Source of the DNA: JBFGCT01 sp041581055
GTDB lineage: Bacteria > Actinomycetota > Acidimicrobiia > Acidimicrobiales > Ilumatobacteraceae
NCBI GenBank assembly: GCA_041581055.1
Contig: JBFGCT010000056.1
Location: 1 to 21,666 of the forward strand
Length of the DNA stretch: 21,666 nucleotides
Direction: 5' to 3'
Numbering within the stretch: the first letter of the stretch is position 1; each line of letters starts with the position of its first letter. This document shows, piece after piece, positions 1 to 8,742 of the stretch. The translations under genes were made by a program, and so were the position numbers. The notes under the pieces are model-generated. The model did not search any database. It worked only from the letters and a program-made list of their open reading frames with translations, and was not told the DNA's origin.

Positions 1-1278
1 CACCGGTTCGATCTCGGCCAGCGACGTGAGGATCCGCCCGAACGTCTCCTGGGTGCTGACCGCCCGGGACGAACGCACGCCGACCGCGTCGGGAATGGGC
101 AGCGTCGGCCGCGGCTTGACCGGCTCATTGTTCAGCTCGCCGCCGGTCTCGCCACAGAGGCGGCCCTCCGGGGAGTCGAACGGGAAGCGATCCCACTCCG
201 TCGTCGTCTCGAGCCCGATCGACCGTCGGAGCTCGTCGATCTGCGAGGCGGACAGCAGCGCGGAGTGGTTGAGCGGGTCGCCGGCGATCGGCAGGCCCCA
301 CCCCTTGACCGTGTAGGCGAACACGACGCTCGGACGATCGGTGACGACGTCGCACCGCCGGTACGCGTCGAGCAGGCACGCCAGGTCGTGGCCACCGAGG
401 TTGGTCACTAGCGAGCGCAGCTCGTCGTCGCCGATGTCGGCGACGAAGCCGGCGAGCTCGTTCGACGCCCCCTCGAGGAAACGCTCGCGCAGCGCCGGGC
501 CGTCGAGCGCGAAGAGCGACTGGTACCGCTCGTTCTCCATCGCGTCGATGTGCGCCCGGAGCGCGTCGCCCCCCGGCCGGCCGAATGCCTGGTTGAGCAG
601 CGAGCCGTACTTCGCCTCGACCACGTGCCAGTCGGCGCCCTCGAAGAACTCGATGATCTTCTTGATCTTCTGGTCGGGGATGACGCGGTCGAGGCTCTGC
701 CGGTTGACGTCGATGATCCACGTCACGTTGCCGAGCCGCTGCAGTGCCGGGTCGGCGATCGCCTCCCAGACGTTGCCCTCGTCGAGTTCGGCGTCGCCGA
801 CGAGCGCGATGAACCGCGCCGGCTTCTCCGTCACCGGCCCGAACTGCGCCTCGACGTACCGCCGGGCCATCGCTGCGAACAGCGGGGCGACCGCGCCGAG
901 CCCGACCGAGCCGGTCGAGAAGTCGGCCACATCGGGATCCTTGGTCCGGCTCGGGTACGCCTGCAGGCCACCGACCGCGCGCAGGCGCGTGAGGTACGAC
1001 CGGTCGAGCTCGCCGGTGAGGTACTTGATCGCGTGGTACACGGGGCTGGCGTGCGGCTTGACGGCGACCTTGTCGTCGCCGGAGAGATGGCCGAACCACA
1101 GCGCGGTCATGATCGACACCATCGACGCCGACGACGCCTGATGGCCGCCGACCTTGACCGCCATCCCCGGCGGGGCCGGATCGCGCTCGCGGTTGGCGTG
1201 GTCGACCATTCGGGTGGCCAGCCAGAGCACGCGCTCCTGCACCCGATCGAGGACGTCGAGATCGGTGGGAGCGGCCAT
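1..1278 (-). CDS. Transketolase / pyruvate dehydrogenase E1-like protein (partial, N-terminal 426 residues)
   Basis: The protein is a thiamine-diphosphate enzyme of the transketolase-like / homodimeric pyruvate dehydrogenase E1 superfamily, expected to act on 2-oxo acids or ketose phosphates in the cytoplasm. Visible are the N-terminal GGHQASS segment (44-50), KPHASPVYH (74-82) with the superfamily His at 76, and the ThDP/Mg motif starting GDAELDEGN (161-169) and ending at Asn192. The Gly of the usual GDG is Ala here. A later KGWGLPIAGD segment matches the KGWG region of AceE-type E1 proteins. The gene runs off the left edge, so the pyrimidine-binding and C-terminal domains are not seen. The start is ATG at 1278; an in-frame GTG at 1284 is possible, and neither has a clear Shine-Dalgarno. 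It is divergent from the secreted protein gene, with 147 bases between. Superfamily is secure; whether the substrate is pyruvate or a sugar phosphate is not. Confidence 0.85.
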   Translation of the reverse strand, partial: MAAPTDLDVLDRVQERVLWLATRMVDHANRERDPAPPGMAVKVGGHQASSASMVSIMTALWFGHLSGDDKVAVKPHASPVYHAIKYLTGELDRSYLTRLRAVGGLQAYPSRTKDPDVADFSTGSVGLGAVAPLFAAMARRYVEAQFGPVTEKPARFIALVGDAELDEGNVWEAIADPALQRLGNVTWIIDVNRQSLDRVIPDQKIKKIIEFFEGADWHVVEAKYGSLLNQAFGRPGGDALRAHIDAMENERYQSLFALDGPALRERFLEGASNELAGFVADIGDDELRSLVTNLGGHDLACLLDAYRRCDVVTDRPSVVFAYTVKGWGLPIAGDPLNHSALLSASQIDELRRSIGLETTTEWDRFPFDSPEGRLCGETGGELNNEPVKPRPTLPIPDAVGVRSSRAVSTQETFGRILTSLAEIEPV

Positions 1279-1425
1279 CGTCACATCATGGCGCGGCGGC
1301 CGCCGCGCCCGCGCGCTCGGCGTGGTCGTCCGATCTGTCACCCCCCGGGCCAATTGCGCTTTTCGCGTGCACGCCGGCGCAGCGCGATCTATTCTTTCCT
1401 CGTCATTACGGATGGGGGTCTCAAG

Positions 1426-4041
1426 ATGGTGAAGTTCTCGAAGATGCGCCGCATCTCGCTGCCGATTGGCGTCGCGCTCGCGATGACCATCGCGGTGACG
1501 CCAGTCGTCGCCCAGAGTTCATCGCTCCGCTCGGCCCTCTCGGGTCTCACGTCCCGCGCCCCGTCGGCGAGCCTCCCTGCTCAGACTGCCGGCGTCCTCG
1601 ACACCGACGTGGCCGCCTACGCCATCCTGGCCAGCAACAGCGCGTCCGTCGCGACGGGTGGCTCTGTGACCGGCGGGGTGCTCGCCAACGGGGTGTACGC
1701 GGCGCCATCCATCGAGCCGGGGTTCAGCACCGAGGTGGAGCGCAACACCGTAGTCAACGGTGATGTCGTCGGCGACAAGCTCAAGGTCGACACCGGCGCC
1801 AGCACCGGGGCCCGGTTCTGCAACTCGCTGACCGGAACGGGTTCGTGCTTCCCGTTCACCCCGCCGGCGCTCGTCATGCCTCCGTTCCAGGAGGCCGACG
1901 TGCGAGCCGGCGCGCCGGACGTCTTCGTCAACACCAACGAGGAGGTGACGCTGGCACCCGGTGGGTACGGCGATATCACGGTCGGCAACAAGGGGCGGCT
2001 CATCTTCGAAGGCGGGCAGTACGACGTTCGCTCGATCAAGGCGGTGTCGACGGCGGGCGGCCAGTGCTTGGCGCCATGCCGCTCGTACCTGTTCAACTCG
2101 CCCTCCGACGTGCGCATCGGGCAGAACTTCGACTCAGGGCTGCGGGCGAAGATCGGTCCGTCGCCGGCGAGTGGTATCGCCGCCAGTGACATCATCATCT
2201 ACGCGGGTGGATCCAACCCCGGCGGGGCGCTCTACCCGGCGGTCATCGCGATCGGCAGGGAGAGCGACGCCGATGCCAACCTGTACTCCGCTCGCGGCAC
2301 CAACCTGATCGAGCGGGCGAGCGATGTGACGGGCGGCTTGTTCGGGCTGAACGTCCAGGTCGACAAGGATTCGACGGTCGCGGTGGACAATGCGTTCGCC
2401 AATCGGCCGCCGATCGCGGACGACCAGGAAGTTGCGACGACCGACAACCTGGACGCGGAGCCGCCCGTGCCGCCGGCCACGGTGACGATCACACTGACCG
2501 GGAGCGATCCGGACGACGATGATCTGGTGTTCACGGTCTCCGCGCTCACCGGTCCGGGCACGCTCGGGCCCCTCGTCGAGGGCCCGCCACCATCGGCTCC
2601 CAGCCCCCCGGGATGCTCTGGTGAAGACCCATCGTGCACGCCGGGCAATCCGGCCCGCACGAGTGCGACGATCACCTACACCCCGGCCGACCTCTTGAAC
2701 GCGCCGAACAGCTTCACGTTCACCGTCACCGACCCGAGCGGTGCGTCGTCGACCGCGACCGTGTCGATCAACCCGCCGGGTGATGCGACCCCGGAGGTCA
2801 CGCTCGGCGAGGTGACGGCCGACGACCAGACGGTGGAGGTGGTGCTCGGGCAGACGGTGTCGATCGCGCTCAGCGGCTCGGCGCCGAATCCCCCCGGCGA
2901 CCCGGTGACGTACACCGTCACCAGCCTGCCGAGCAGGGGGACGCTGGCGGATTCGGCCGATGTGCCGATCAACACCGTGCCGACGCTGTTGTCCGACAAC
3001 ATCGTCAAGTACACCGACACGACGGGCGCCCCCTCCCCTCCGGACGACACGTTCGGCTTCCGGGTCGACGGGATGACCTCAGCCACGACGTCCGGCTTCG
3101 ACACGGCGACGGTGACGGTCGTTGCGGTGGTGCAGGAAAAACTCGCACAAAGCGTGTCTGTCTCGACCGGCCTCAACGAATCCGTGTTCGTCACGGTGAC
3201 CGCGAATCCCCTTGGGTCGGGAACCGCCCCAGAGAGCGGCGGAGCCCAGCCCGCAGCAGAAGAATCGACAGCAAGCCGATCGGTTGATCCCGATTCTGTG
3301 AACGGGACGTACTCGAGGTCCGCCACGACCCTGGCCGCGACGACGGCGCTGGGGATCGACCAGGGCTGGTTCCAGTTCGGGTGGTGCGATGTCGGTACGA
3401 CGCCAAACTGCGACGTACTCGACGATCTGGTGAACGAGACAGCCGTCGATCAGGGACCATTCGAGTTCACCGCCACCGGCCCGGTCTGTCTGAGCATCAC
3501 CGACACGCTTGCCAAGGGCGACCACTGGCGTGTGGAGAACGTGGCGACGGGCCATGTGATCGGCGAGACGACGTTGGTCCCCCAGGCGACTTCGACCACA
3601 AGTCTGGCGGACGTGGCGTTCGCCGATCCGACGTACAGCAGCGCGTCGTTCGATCTCGCGGAGGACGACTTTGCCTACTCGATCCAACTGATCACGATCC
3701 CGCCGAACTCCTACTCGTTCGGGACGGCCGGATTCATCCGCGTCGATTCGGGGCCGTGCACCAAACTGACGTACGAGGTCAAGACGCTGCCAGCGGGTGG
3801 AACCCTGCGGACGGAGAGCGGCGCGCTGGTTGCCGTCGGCGACACCTTCCCGATCGCGACGACGCTGCGGTTCGTGCCGACTCCGGGTGTGTCCGGTACG
3901 ACGTCGTTCACGTTCGAAGTGAGCAAGACGCTACTGAACACCACCATCTTGGTCGACTCGGCGCTGGCGGAGATCATCGTCGGCCTCAACGACAGCTGCG
4001 TCTTGGTCGGGCGCGAACCCGGCTGCGCACCCGCCGGCTAG
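1426..4041 (+). CDS. Secreted multidomain protein: beta-rich N-terminal region, Ig/cadherin-like modules, PEP-CTERM-type inserted domain
   Basis: This 871-residue protein has a Sec signal peptide (KMRR, hydrophobic core, likely cut after VVAQ near 30). Residues about 60-320 are Gly/Val rich with alternating strands (LAPGGYGDITVGNKG, then FEGGQYDVRS), resembling extracellular beta-helix or ice-binding-like folds; I cannot assign a family. Residues 326-455 are an Ig/cadherin-like module (GSDPDDDDLVFTV, then SFTFTVTDPSG). A second module spans about 456-568. A third starts near 570 and seems to resume at 777 (LTYEVKTLPAGGTL), with an insert between. The insert contains ITDTLAKGDHWRV and GFIRVDSG, the pattern of a domain common in exported PEP-CTERM proteins. 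Twelve cysteines mostly form close pairs (FCNSLTGTGSC, QCLAPC, GCSGEDPSC, WCDVGTTPNC, and one pair near the C-terminus). There is no LPXTG or C-terminal membrane helix, so it is probably released or held non-covalently. ATG at 1426 was chosen for the signal peptide and a G-run at 1414-1418; the frame is open upstream but that part is antisense to the neighbouring gene. Confidence 0.8.
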   Translation: MVKFSKMRRISLPIGVALAMTIAVTPVVAQSSSLRSALSGLTSRAPSASLPAQTAGVLDTDVAAYAILASNSASVATGGSVTGGVLANGVYAAPSIEPGFSTEVERNTVVNGDVVGDKLKVDTGASTGARFCNSLTGTGSCFPFTPPALVMPPFQEADVRAGAPDVFVNTNEEVTLAPGGYGDITVGNKGRLIFEGGQYDVRSIKAVSTAGGQCLAPCRSYLFNSPSDVRIGQNFDSGLRAKIGPSPASGIAASDIIIYAGGSNPGGALYPAVIAIGRESDADANLYSARGTNLIERASDVTGGLFGLNVQVDKDSTVAVDNAFANRPPIADDQEVATTDNLDAEPPVPPATVTITLTGSDPDDDDLVFTVSALTGPGTLGPLVEGPPPSAPSPPGCSGEDPSCTPGNPARTSATITYTPADLLNAPNSFTFTVTDPSGASSTATVSINPPGDATPEVTLGEVTADDQTVEVVLGQTVSIALSGSAPNPPGDPVTYTVTSLPSRGTLADSADVPINTVPTLLSDNIVKYTDTTGAPSPPDDTFGFRVDGMTSATTSGFDTATVTVVAVVQEKLAQSVSVSTGLNESVFVTVTANPLGSGTAPESGGAQPAAEESTASRSVDPDSVNGTYSRSATTLAATTALGIDQGWFQFGWCDVGTTPNCDVLDDLVNETAVDQGPFEFTATGPVCLSITDTLAKGDHWRVENVATGHVIGETTLVPQATSTTSLADVAFADPTYSSASFDLAEDDFAYSIQLITIPPNSYSFGTAGFIRVDSGPCTKLTYEVKTLPAGGTLRTESGALVAVGDTFPIATTLRFVPTPGVSGTTSFTFEVSKTLLNTTILVDSALAEIIVGLNDSCVLVGREPGCAPAG

Positions 4042-4102
4042 CGACACGATCGATCGACGCCAAGCCCGATCCGCCCGACGAGCAGGTCGAGTCGGCTCAC
4101 AC

Positions 4103-4124
4103 GCGCCCGGGGCCAGCCGGGTGC
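4103..4124 (+). terminator. Candidate GC-rich hairpin terminator after the secreted protein gene
   Basis: GCGCCCGG (4103-4110) pairs with CCGGGTGC (4117-4124) around a 6-base loop, giving 8 pairs with one G-U. It lies about 60 bases past the stop at 4041. There is no U-tract, which is usual in high-GC actinobacteria, so it is only a candidate. Confidence 0.4.
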
Positions 4125-4229
4125 ACGACGAGCTGAGCAGGGGTATCAGCCGTTCGAGCCGCGAGTCGAGTGGCACGCCCGGCCGCGACCACCTATCCTC
4201 GGCCGGACACGAGGTCGGGGGGATAGGCG

Positions 4230-7200
4230 ATGGCAAAGCACAGAGGGGTCCGGGCTCGTGCGCTCCCGCTCGCGGCCGGGCTGGCGATCGCGATGGTGGC
4301 CGCGGTGCCCGGCACGTCGTCGGTCGCGCAAGCCCCCGTCCCCGGCTTCGCCAAGGCGTTCTCCCCCGCCACCATCGGCCCCGGCAGCACGACCACCCTG
4401 AGGTTCACGGTCGACAACACCGACGTGGTGCCGGTCACCGGCCTCGCGTTCACCGACGCGCTCCCGGCGGCGATCACGATCGCCACGCCGGCGAACGTCG
4501 TCAACGGATGCGGTGGAACGGTCAGCGCGCCCGGCGGCGGCGGCCTGATCTCGCTCGCCGACGGCTCGGTCGCCCCCGGCGTCACGTGCACCATCGACGT
4601 CGACGTGACCTCGTCGACGGTCGGCGTCGCCAGCAACGTGTCCTCGGCGCTGACATCGAGCGCCGGCGCCAGCCCGGCGGCGACCGCCGACCTCACGGTG
4701 ACCACCGCCCTCCCCGGATTCACGAAGTCGTTCGCGACGAGCCCGGTCCCGCTCGGCCACCGCAGCACGCTGACGTTCACCCTCGACAACTCGCTCAACG
4801 CCTCGGGCGTCAGCGCCTTCAACTTCGTCGACGAGTTGCCGCTCGGCATGGTGGTCGCCGACCCGAGCGGCGCCTCGACCGATTGCCGGCCGGCGGCGTT
4901 GCCGGCCGGATTCACCACCCTCACCGCCGTCCCGGGCGCCAGCACGGTCTCGTTCGGGGCGTTCGGCTCCTCGCCGCTCAACGAGGTCGTCGGGGCCGGG
5001 GCCTCGTGCACCATCGCCGTCGACGTCGTCGCCGGCGGCGTCGGCACGAGGGAGAACAGCAGTGGCCCGGCGTCGGTCAGCGTGGCCAACGGCGCGACGG
5101 TCGCCGGCGGGAAGGCCAACGCCTCGCTCGTTGTCACCGCGCCCACGATCCATCTTGTCAAGGAGTTCACCGACGACCCGGTACTGCCGGGTTCGACGGT
5201 CACGCTCCGGTTCACGATCAACAATCGCGATCGCGACCGCGACGCGACCGGCGTGGCGTTCAGCGACGACCTGGGCTCGGCGTTGGCGGGTCTCGTCGCG
5301 ATCGCCCCGCTGCCCGCCGACCCCTGCGGGGCCGGTTCGAGCCTGAGCGGCGCCGACGTGCTCGTGTTGAGCGGCGGCGTCATCCCCGCCGAAGGGAGCT
5401 GCGCGTTCGACGTGACCCTTGCCGTTCCGGCGGGGTCGGCGTCCCGGTCGAACAACACGACCGGCACCGTCTCCGGCATCCTGGACGGTTCCCCGGTGAC
5501 CGGCAACGTGGCGTTCGACGACCTCTTCGTCGTCACCGCGCCCGTGCTGTCAAAGGCGTTCTCGGGCGATCCCCAGGGCGCCGGTGGCACCCTGACGCTC
5601 GACTTCACGATCACCAATCCGGATCCCGACAACACGATGACCGAGATCGAGTTCGAGGACGTGCTCGACCCCGTGCTCCCCGCGGCCACGGTGGTCGCCG
5701 GCACGCCGGCGCCGCCGCCGCCCGCCAGCGTCGTCGTGAACAACGTCTGCGGGGCCGGCTCCACGCTCACCTACACGCCGTTGAACCCGTTCGCCGACCC
5801 GACGACGCTCGTGCTCGCCGACGGGTCGCTCGCCGCGGGTGACTCGTGCTCGTTCACCGTCGAGCTGCGCGTGGCGGCGACCGCGCAGGGGGGTCTGTAC
5901 ACCAACACCACCTCGCCGATCTCGGCGACGCTGCTCGGCGCGACCGTCGAGGGCCCCGCGGCGACCGACGACTTCGTCGTGGTCGGGGCGCCGCCGGTGC
6001 GCAAGGCGTTCCTCGACGATCCGGTCGCCCCCGGCGGCACGGTCGAGCTCGAGTTCACCGTCGTCAACGGCGGCGAAGGCGAGAACGACTTCGACTCGGT
6101 CGGCCCGGTCGACGACATCGCGTTCACCGACGACCTCACGTTCGTCTCCGGGCTCACCGCGGTCTCGCCGCTTCCGTCGGCGCCGTGTGGGCCGGGGAGC
6201 ACGCTGACGGCGAGCGCGTCCGACACGCTGCTGACGCTCGCCGACGGCAACCTGGCCCAAGACGAGTCGTGCACGTTCTCGGTCACGGTCCAGACGTCGA
6301 CGACGACGCCACAAGGCCTGTTCGAGAACACGACCAGCGAGGTCTCCGCCATCGCCTCCGGCATCCCGGTGACCGGGGCCGGCGCCGGCGACCTCCTCGT
6401 CGTGACCGAGTTGGCCGTGACCAAGGAGTTCACCGACGACCCGGTCCTCGCCGGCGACCTCGTGACGCTCGACTTCTCCTTCGACAACGCCGGCGTCGAC
6501 GACGTCACCGCCATCGAGTTCGGCGACGACATCGACGCCGCGCTGGAGGGGCTGGTGTTCGACTCGCTGGTGTCCGACGACTGCGGCGGCACGCTGGTCG
6601 GCACGGCATCGCTGTCGTACTCCGGCGGCGCCGTGGCGGCCGGCTCGTCGTGCACGATCAGCGTCAGCCTCCTGGTGCCGGCGGGCGCGGAGGCCGACGT
6701 CTACAGCAACGCGACGTCGCCGATCTCGGCGGACATCGGCGGCAGCGCGGTCGTCCTTCCGGCGGTGTTCGACGACCTCGTCGTCGTCGACCCGCCGACG
6801 GTCGGGCTGGCCAAGAGCTTCCTCGACGACCCGGTCGCCGCCGGTGCCAACGTCACGCTGCGCTTCACCCTCTCCAACCCCAGCCTGATCGACATCACCG
6901 GGATCCAGTTCACCGACGACTTGGCGCTCACGCTCCAAGGCCTCGTCGCCGCCGGACTCCCCGCTGCGGGGTGTGGAGGCATGGTGACCGGCTCGGCCGG
7001 TGACACGCTGCTGACGTTCTCCGGCGGCAGCGTGCTCGCCGGCGGGGTCTGCACCGTCGACGTCACGCTCGCCGTTCCCGAAGGGGCCGCGCCGGGCAGC
7101 TATCCGAACACGACCAGCGCGGTCGGCGCCGACGGCGGCCTCACCGGCGACCCGGCGACCGACAACCTCGACGTGGCCACGCCCGATCCGCAGGACCTGC

Positions 7201-8732
7201 GCGCCGACCTGTCGATCACCAAGTCCGACGACGTCGACCCGGTGCCCGCCGGCGACACGCTGGTCTACACGATCGACGTGTTCAACGCCGGCCCGGACAC
7301 GGCGACCGGCGTCGTCGTGGACGACATCCTGCCGCCGGCGGGCGACGACGGCCCGCCGGTGACGCTGCTGTCGACGGCCGGGTGCGACAACGGCACGTTC
7401 ACGCTGACCTGCGAGCTCGGCGACATCGCGTCGGGAGGCGCGGCGTCGTTCACGATCACGGTGCTCGTCAGCGAGGGCACGGCCGGGACGATCACCAACA
7501 CCGCGACCGTGAGCTCCGACGTCGTCGACGTCAACCTCTCGAACAACACCGCGACCCAGGACACGTTGGTCGTCGGGGAGGCCGATCTGTCGATCACCAA
7601 GACCGACAGCCCGGATCCCGTGGTCGCCGGCGGGCAACTGACGTACACGATCGAAGTCGGCAACGCCGGCCCGGCCACGGCGGTGAACGTGGTCGTGACC
7701 GACGTGCTCCCGGCCGGCGTCTCGAACCCGGCGACGGTGGGTTGCGCAAACGACCCGGGCGGCGTGCCTGGCTGCTCGCTCGGCTCGATCGCCGCCGGCG
7801 ACACCACGTCCTTCACGATCACGGTCGACGTCGACGCGTCGACGGCGGGCTCGATCACCAACACCGCGTCGGTGGAGTCGGCGAACGTCGATCCGGACAC
7901 CTCCGACAACTCGACGAGCGAGGACACGTTCGTCCGCAACGGCGCCGACCTGTCGATCGAGAAGGTCGACGACGTCGACCCGATCGAGGCCCACTCCCAT
8001 GAGCGGTTGACCTACACGATCACCGTCTCGAACCTCGGCCCGTTCGAGGCCGAGGACGTCGTCGTGACCGACACATTGCCGGCGGGGATCCAGTTCAAGG
8101 AGACCGTGGGCTGCGCGGAGGACAAGACCGGTGTTCCGACGTGTTCGCTCGGCGACATCGCCGCCGGCGCGTCGGCGTCGTACACGGTCGAGGTCAAGAT
8201 GAAGACACAGTCTCCGCTCGGGATCATGACGAACACGGCCGAGGTCACGTCGGCCACGCTCGACCAGGATCTGGCGAACAACACCGCGACCGAGGACACC
8301 CTCGTCTGCCGGAAGAAGACCGACTTCCAGCAGTGCGGCGAGGTCGAGGTCTTCTCGCCGCTCGGAACACCGACGTCGGCCGGTCCGGTCGCTTCGGCCA
8401 GCGCGTCGAGTCCCGCTAGCTCGGCCGGTTCGGCCAGCGCGTCGAGTCCCGCTAGCTCGGCCGGTTCGGCGATCCCGGCCAGTTCGGCGTTCCCCAGCCT
8501 GTCGCCGGGCGTCGCGCCGACGTCGTCGTCGACGGTCTCCGCGGCGCCGCCTCCCGCGGCGAGTGCGAGCGGTCCGGCGTCCCAGGCGAACTCGCTGCCG
8601 GCGACGGGCTCGAACAGCACGAGCCCGATCACGACGATCGCGCTCTGGATGCTGGCCGCCGGCCTCGGGTTCCTCACGCTCGGCCGGACCGGGCGGCGCC
8701 GACCGGCCGGCGCCCGGGCGACGTCGACCTAG
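4230..8732 (+). CDS. LPXTG cell-wall-anchored surface protein with ten tandem DUF11-type modules
   Basis: This 1500-residue protein has a Sec signal peptide (RGVRARALPLAAGLAIAMVAAVPG, likely cut near VAQ|AP, residue 34). Seven modules of about 125-150 residues start near 36, 161, 304, 438, 587, 727 and 854, each opening like KEFTDDPVLPGSTVTLRFT; I recall this type as DUF7933, related to DUF11. Three classic DUF11 modules (PF01345; ADLSITK, then TYTI and DVLPAG) start near 992, 1118 and 1239. Each module has exactly two cysteines, and a final pair lies at CRKKTDFQQC (about 1360), giving 22 in all. A Ser/Ala/Pro linker (about 1385-1455) leads to LPATG (1456-1460), a hydrophobic helix and an Arg-rich tail, the sortase sorting signal. 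ATG at 4230 has GGGGGGA six bases upstream. The likely role is a rigid surface stalk or adhesin; no binding domain is recognised. No sortase gene is in the window. A weak TATCCT (4194-4199) could be a -10 box. Confidence 0.9.
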   Translation: MAKHRGVRARALPLAAGLAIAMVAAVPGTSSVAQAPVPGFAKAFSPATIGPGSTTTLRFTVDNTDVVPVTGLAFTDALPAAITIATPANVVNGCGGTVSAPGGGGLISLADGSVAPGVTCTIDVDVTSSTVGVASNVSSALTSSAGASPAATADLTVTTALPGFTKSFATSPVPLGHRSTLTFTLDNSLNASGVSAFNFVDELPLGMVVADPSGASTDCRPAALPAGFTTLTAVPGASTVSFGAFGSSPLNEVVGAGASCTIAVDVVAGGVGTRENSSGPASVSVANGATVAGGKANASLVVTAPTIHLVKEFTDDPVLPGSTVTLRFTINNRDRDRDATGVAFSDDLGSALAGLVAIAPLPADPCGAGSSLSGADVLVLSGGVIPAEGSCAFDVTLAVPAGSASRSNNTTGTVSGILDGSPVTGNVAFDDLFVVTAPVLSKAFSGDPQGAGGTLTLDFTITNPDPDNTMTEIEFEDVLDPVLPAATVVAGTPAPPPPASVVVNNVCGAGSTLTYTPLNPFADPTTLVLADGSLAAGDSCSFTVELRVAATAQGGLYTNTTSPISATLLGATVEGPAATDDFVVVGAPPVRKAFLDDPVAPGGTVELEFTVVNGGEGENDFDSVGPVDDIAFTDDLTFVSGLTAVSPLPSAPCGPGSTLTASASDTLLTLADGNLAQDESCTFSVTVQTSTTTPQGLFENTTSEVSAIASGIPVTGAGAGDLLVVTELAVTKEFTDDPVLAGDLVTLDFSFDNAGVDDVTAIEFGDDIDAALEGLVFDSLVSDDCGGTLVGTASLSYSGGAVAAGSSCTISVSLLVPAGAEADVYSNATSPISADIGGSAVVLPAVFDDLVVVDPPTVGLAKSFLDDPVAAGANVTLRFTLSNPSLIDITGIQFTDDLALTLQGLVAAGLPAAGCGGMVTGSAGDTLLTFSGGSVLAGGVCTVDVTLAVPEGAAPGSYPNTTSAVGADGGLTGDPATDNLDVATPDPQDLRADLSITKSDDVDPVPAGDTLVYTIDVFNAGPDTATGVVVDDILPPAGDDGPPVTLLSTAGCDNGTFTLTCELGDIASGGAASFTITVLVSEGTAGTITNTATVSSDVVDVNLSNNTATQDTLVVGEADLSITKTDSPDPVVAGGQLTYTIEVGNAGPATAVNVVVTDVLPAGVSNPATVGCANDPGGVPGCSLGSIAAGDTTSFTITVDVDASTAGSITNTASVESANVDPDTSDNSTSEDTFVRNGADLSIEKVDDVDPIEAHSHERLTYTITVSNLGPFEAEDVVVTDTLPAGIQFKETVGCAEDKTGVPTCSLGDIAAGASASYTVEVKMKTQSPLGIMTNTAEVTSATLDQDLANNTATEDTLVCRKKTDFQQCGEVEVFSPLGTPTSAGPVASASASSPASSAGSASASSPASSAGSAIPASSAFPSLSPGVAPTSSSTVSAAPPPAASASGPASQANSLPATGSNSTSPITTIALWMLAAGLGFLTLGRTGRRRPAGARATST
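4335..8306 (+). repeat. Ten tandem beta-sandwich modules (7 DUF7933-like + 3 DUF11) in the surface protein
   Basis: Protein-level repeats of about 120-150 residues. The seven N-terminal copies share KxF...DP, the T-L-x-F-T strand, a CG(A/G)(G/T) cysteine and a closing S-C-T-F/I-x-V strand. The three C-terminal copies share ADLSI, YTI, LPAG, G-C and C-x-L-G-(S/D)-I. Copies are diverged in DNA, so this is an old array rather than a recent duplication. Confidence 0.85.
8393..8464 (+). repeat. Two perfect 36-bp tandem copies in the Ser/Ala linker
   Basis: The copies are 8393-8428 and 8429-8464 and look identical base for base. Each encodes 12 residues of the SASASSPASSAG type, so gain or loss of a unit keeps the frame and changes only the length of the wall-spanning linker. 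The following bases restart a degenerate partial unit (ttcggc). Confidence 0.9.
8595..8729 (+). other. C-terminal cell-wall sorting signal (LPATG + hydrophobic helix + basic tail)
   Basis: LPATG is encoded from 8595, followed by a hydrophobic stretch (TTIALWMLAAGLGFLTLG) and GRTGRRR. This is the tripartite substrate signature of class A-like sortases, which cleave between Thr and Gly and attach the protein to peptidoglycan. The anchoring enzyme is not encoded in this window. Confidence 0.9.
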
Positions 8733-8735
8733 GAG
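8731..8735 (+). promoter_or_regulatory. Shine-Dalgarno of the aminotransferase, overlapping the upstream stop codon
   Basis: AGGAG shares its first two bases with the TAG stop (8730-8732) of the surface protein and sits 7 bases before ATG at 8743. This fixes the aminotransferase start and suggests translational coupling, so the two genes are probably co-transcribed. Confidence 0.8.
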
Positions 8736-8742
8736 ACTGCTG

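Noticed and set aside
125..1099. Minus-strand 324-codon frame at the left end
   Set aside because: It is a shifted frame inside the transketolase-like gene, which stays open to the window edge and has clear thiamine-diphosphate motifs.
550..1425. Upstream extension of the secreted protein's reading frame
   Set aside because: This part is antisense to the transketolase-like gene and carries no domain; the signal peptide begins at ATG 1426.
4171..4199. Promoter-like TGGCAC - 17 bases - TATCCT before the surface protein
   Set aside because: The -10 is passable but the -35 matches the consensus at only two positions; not strong enough to list.
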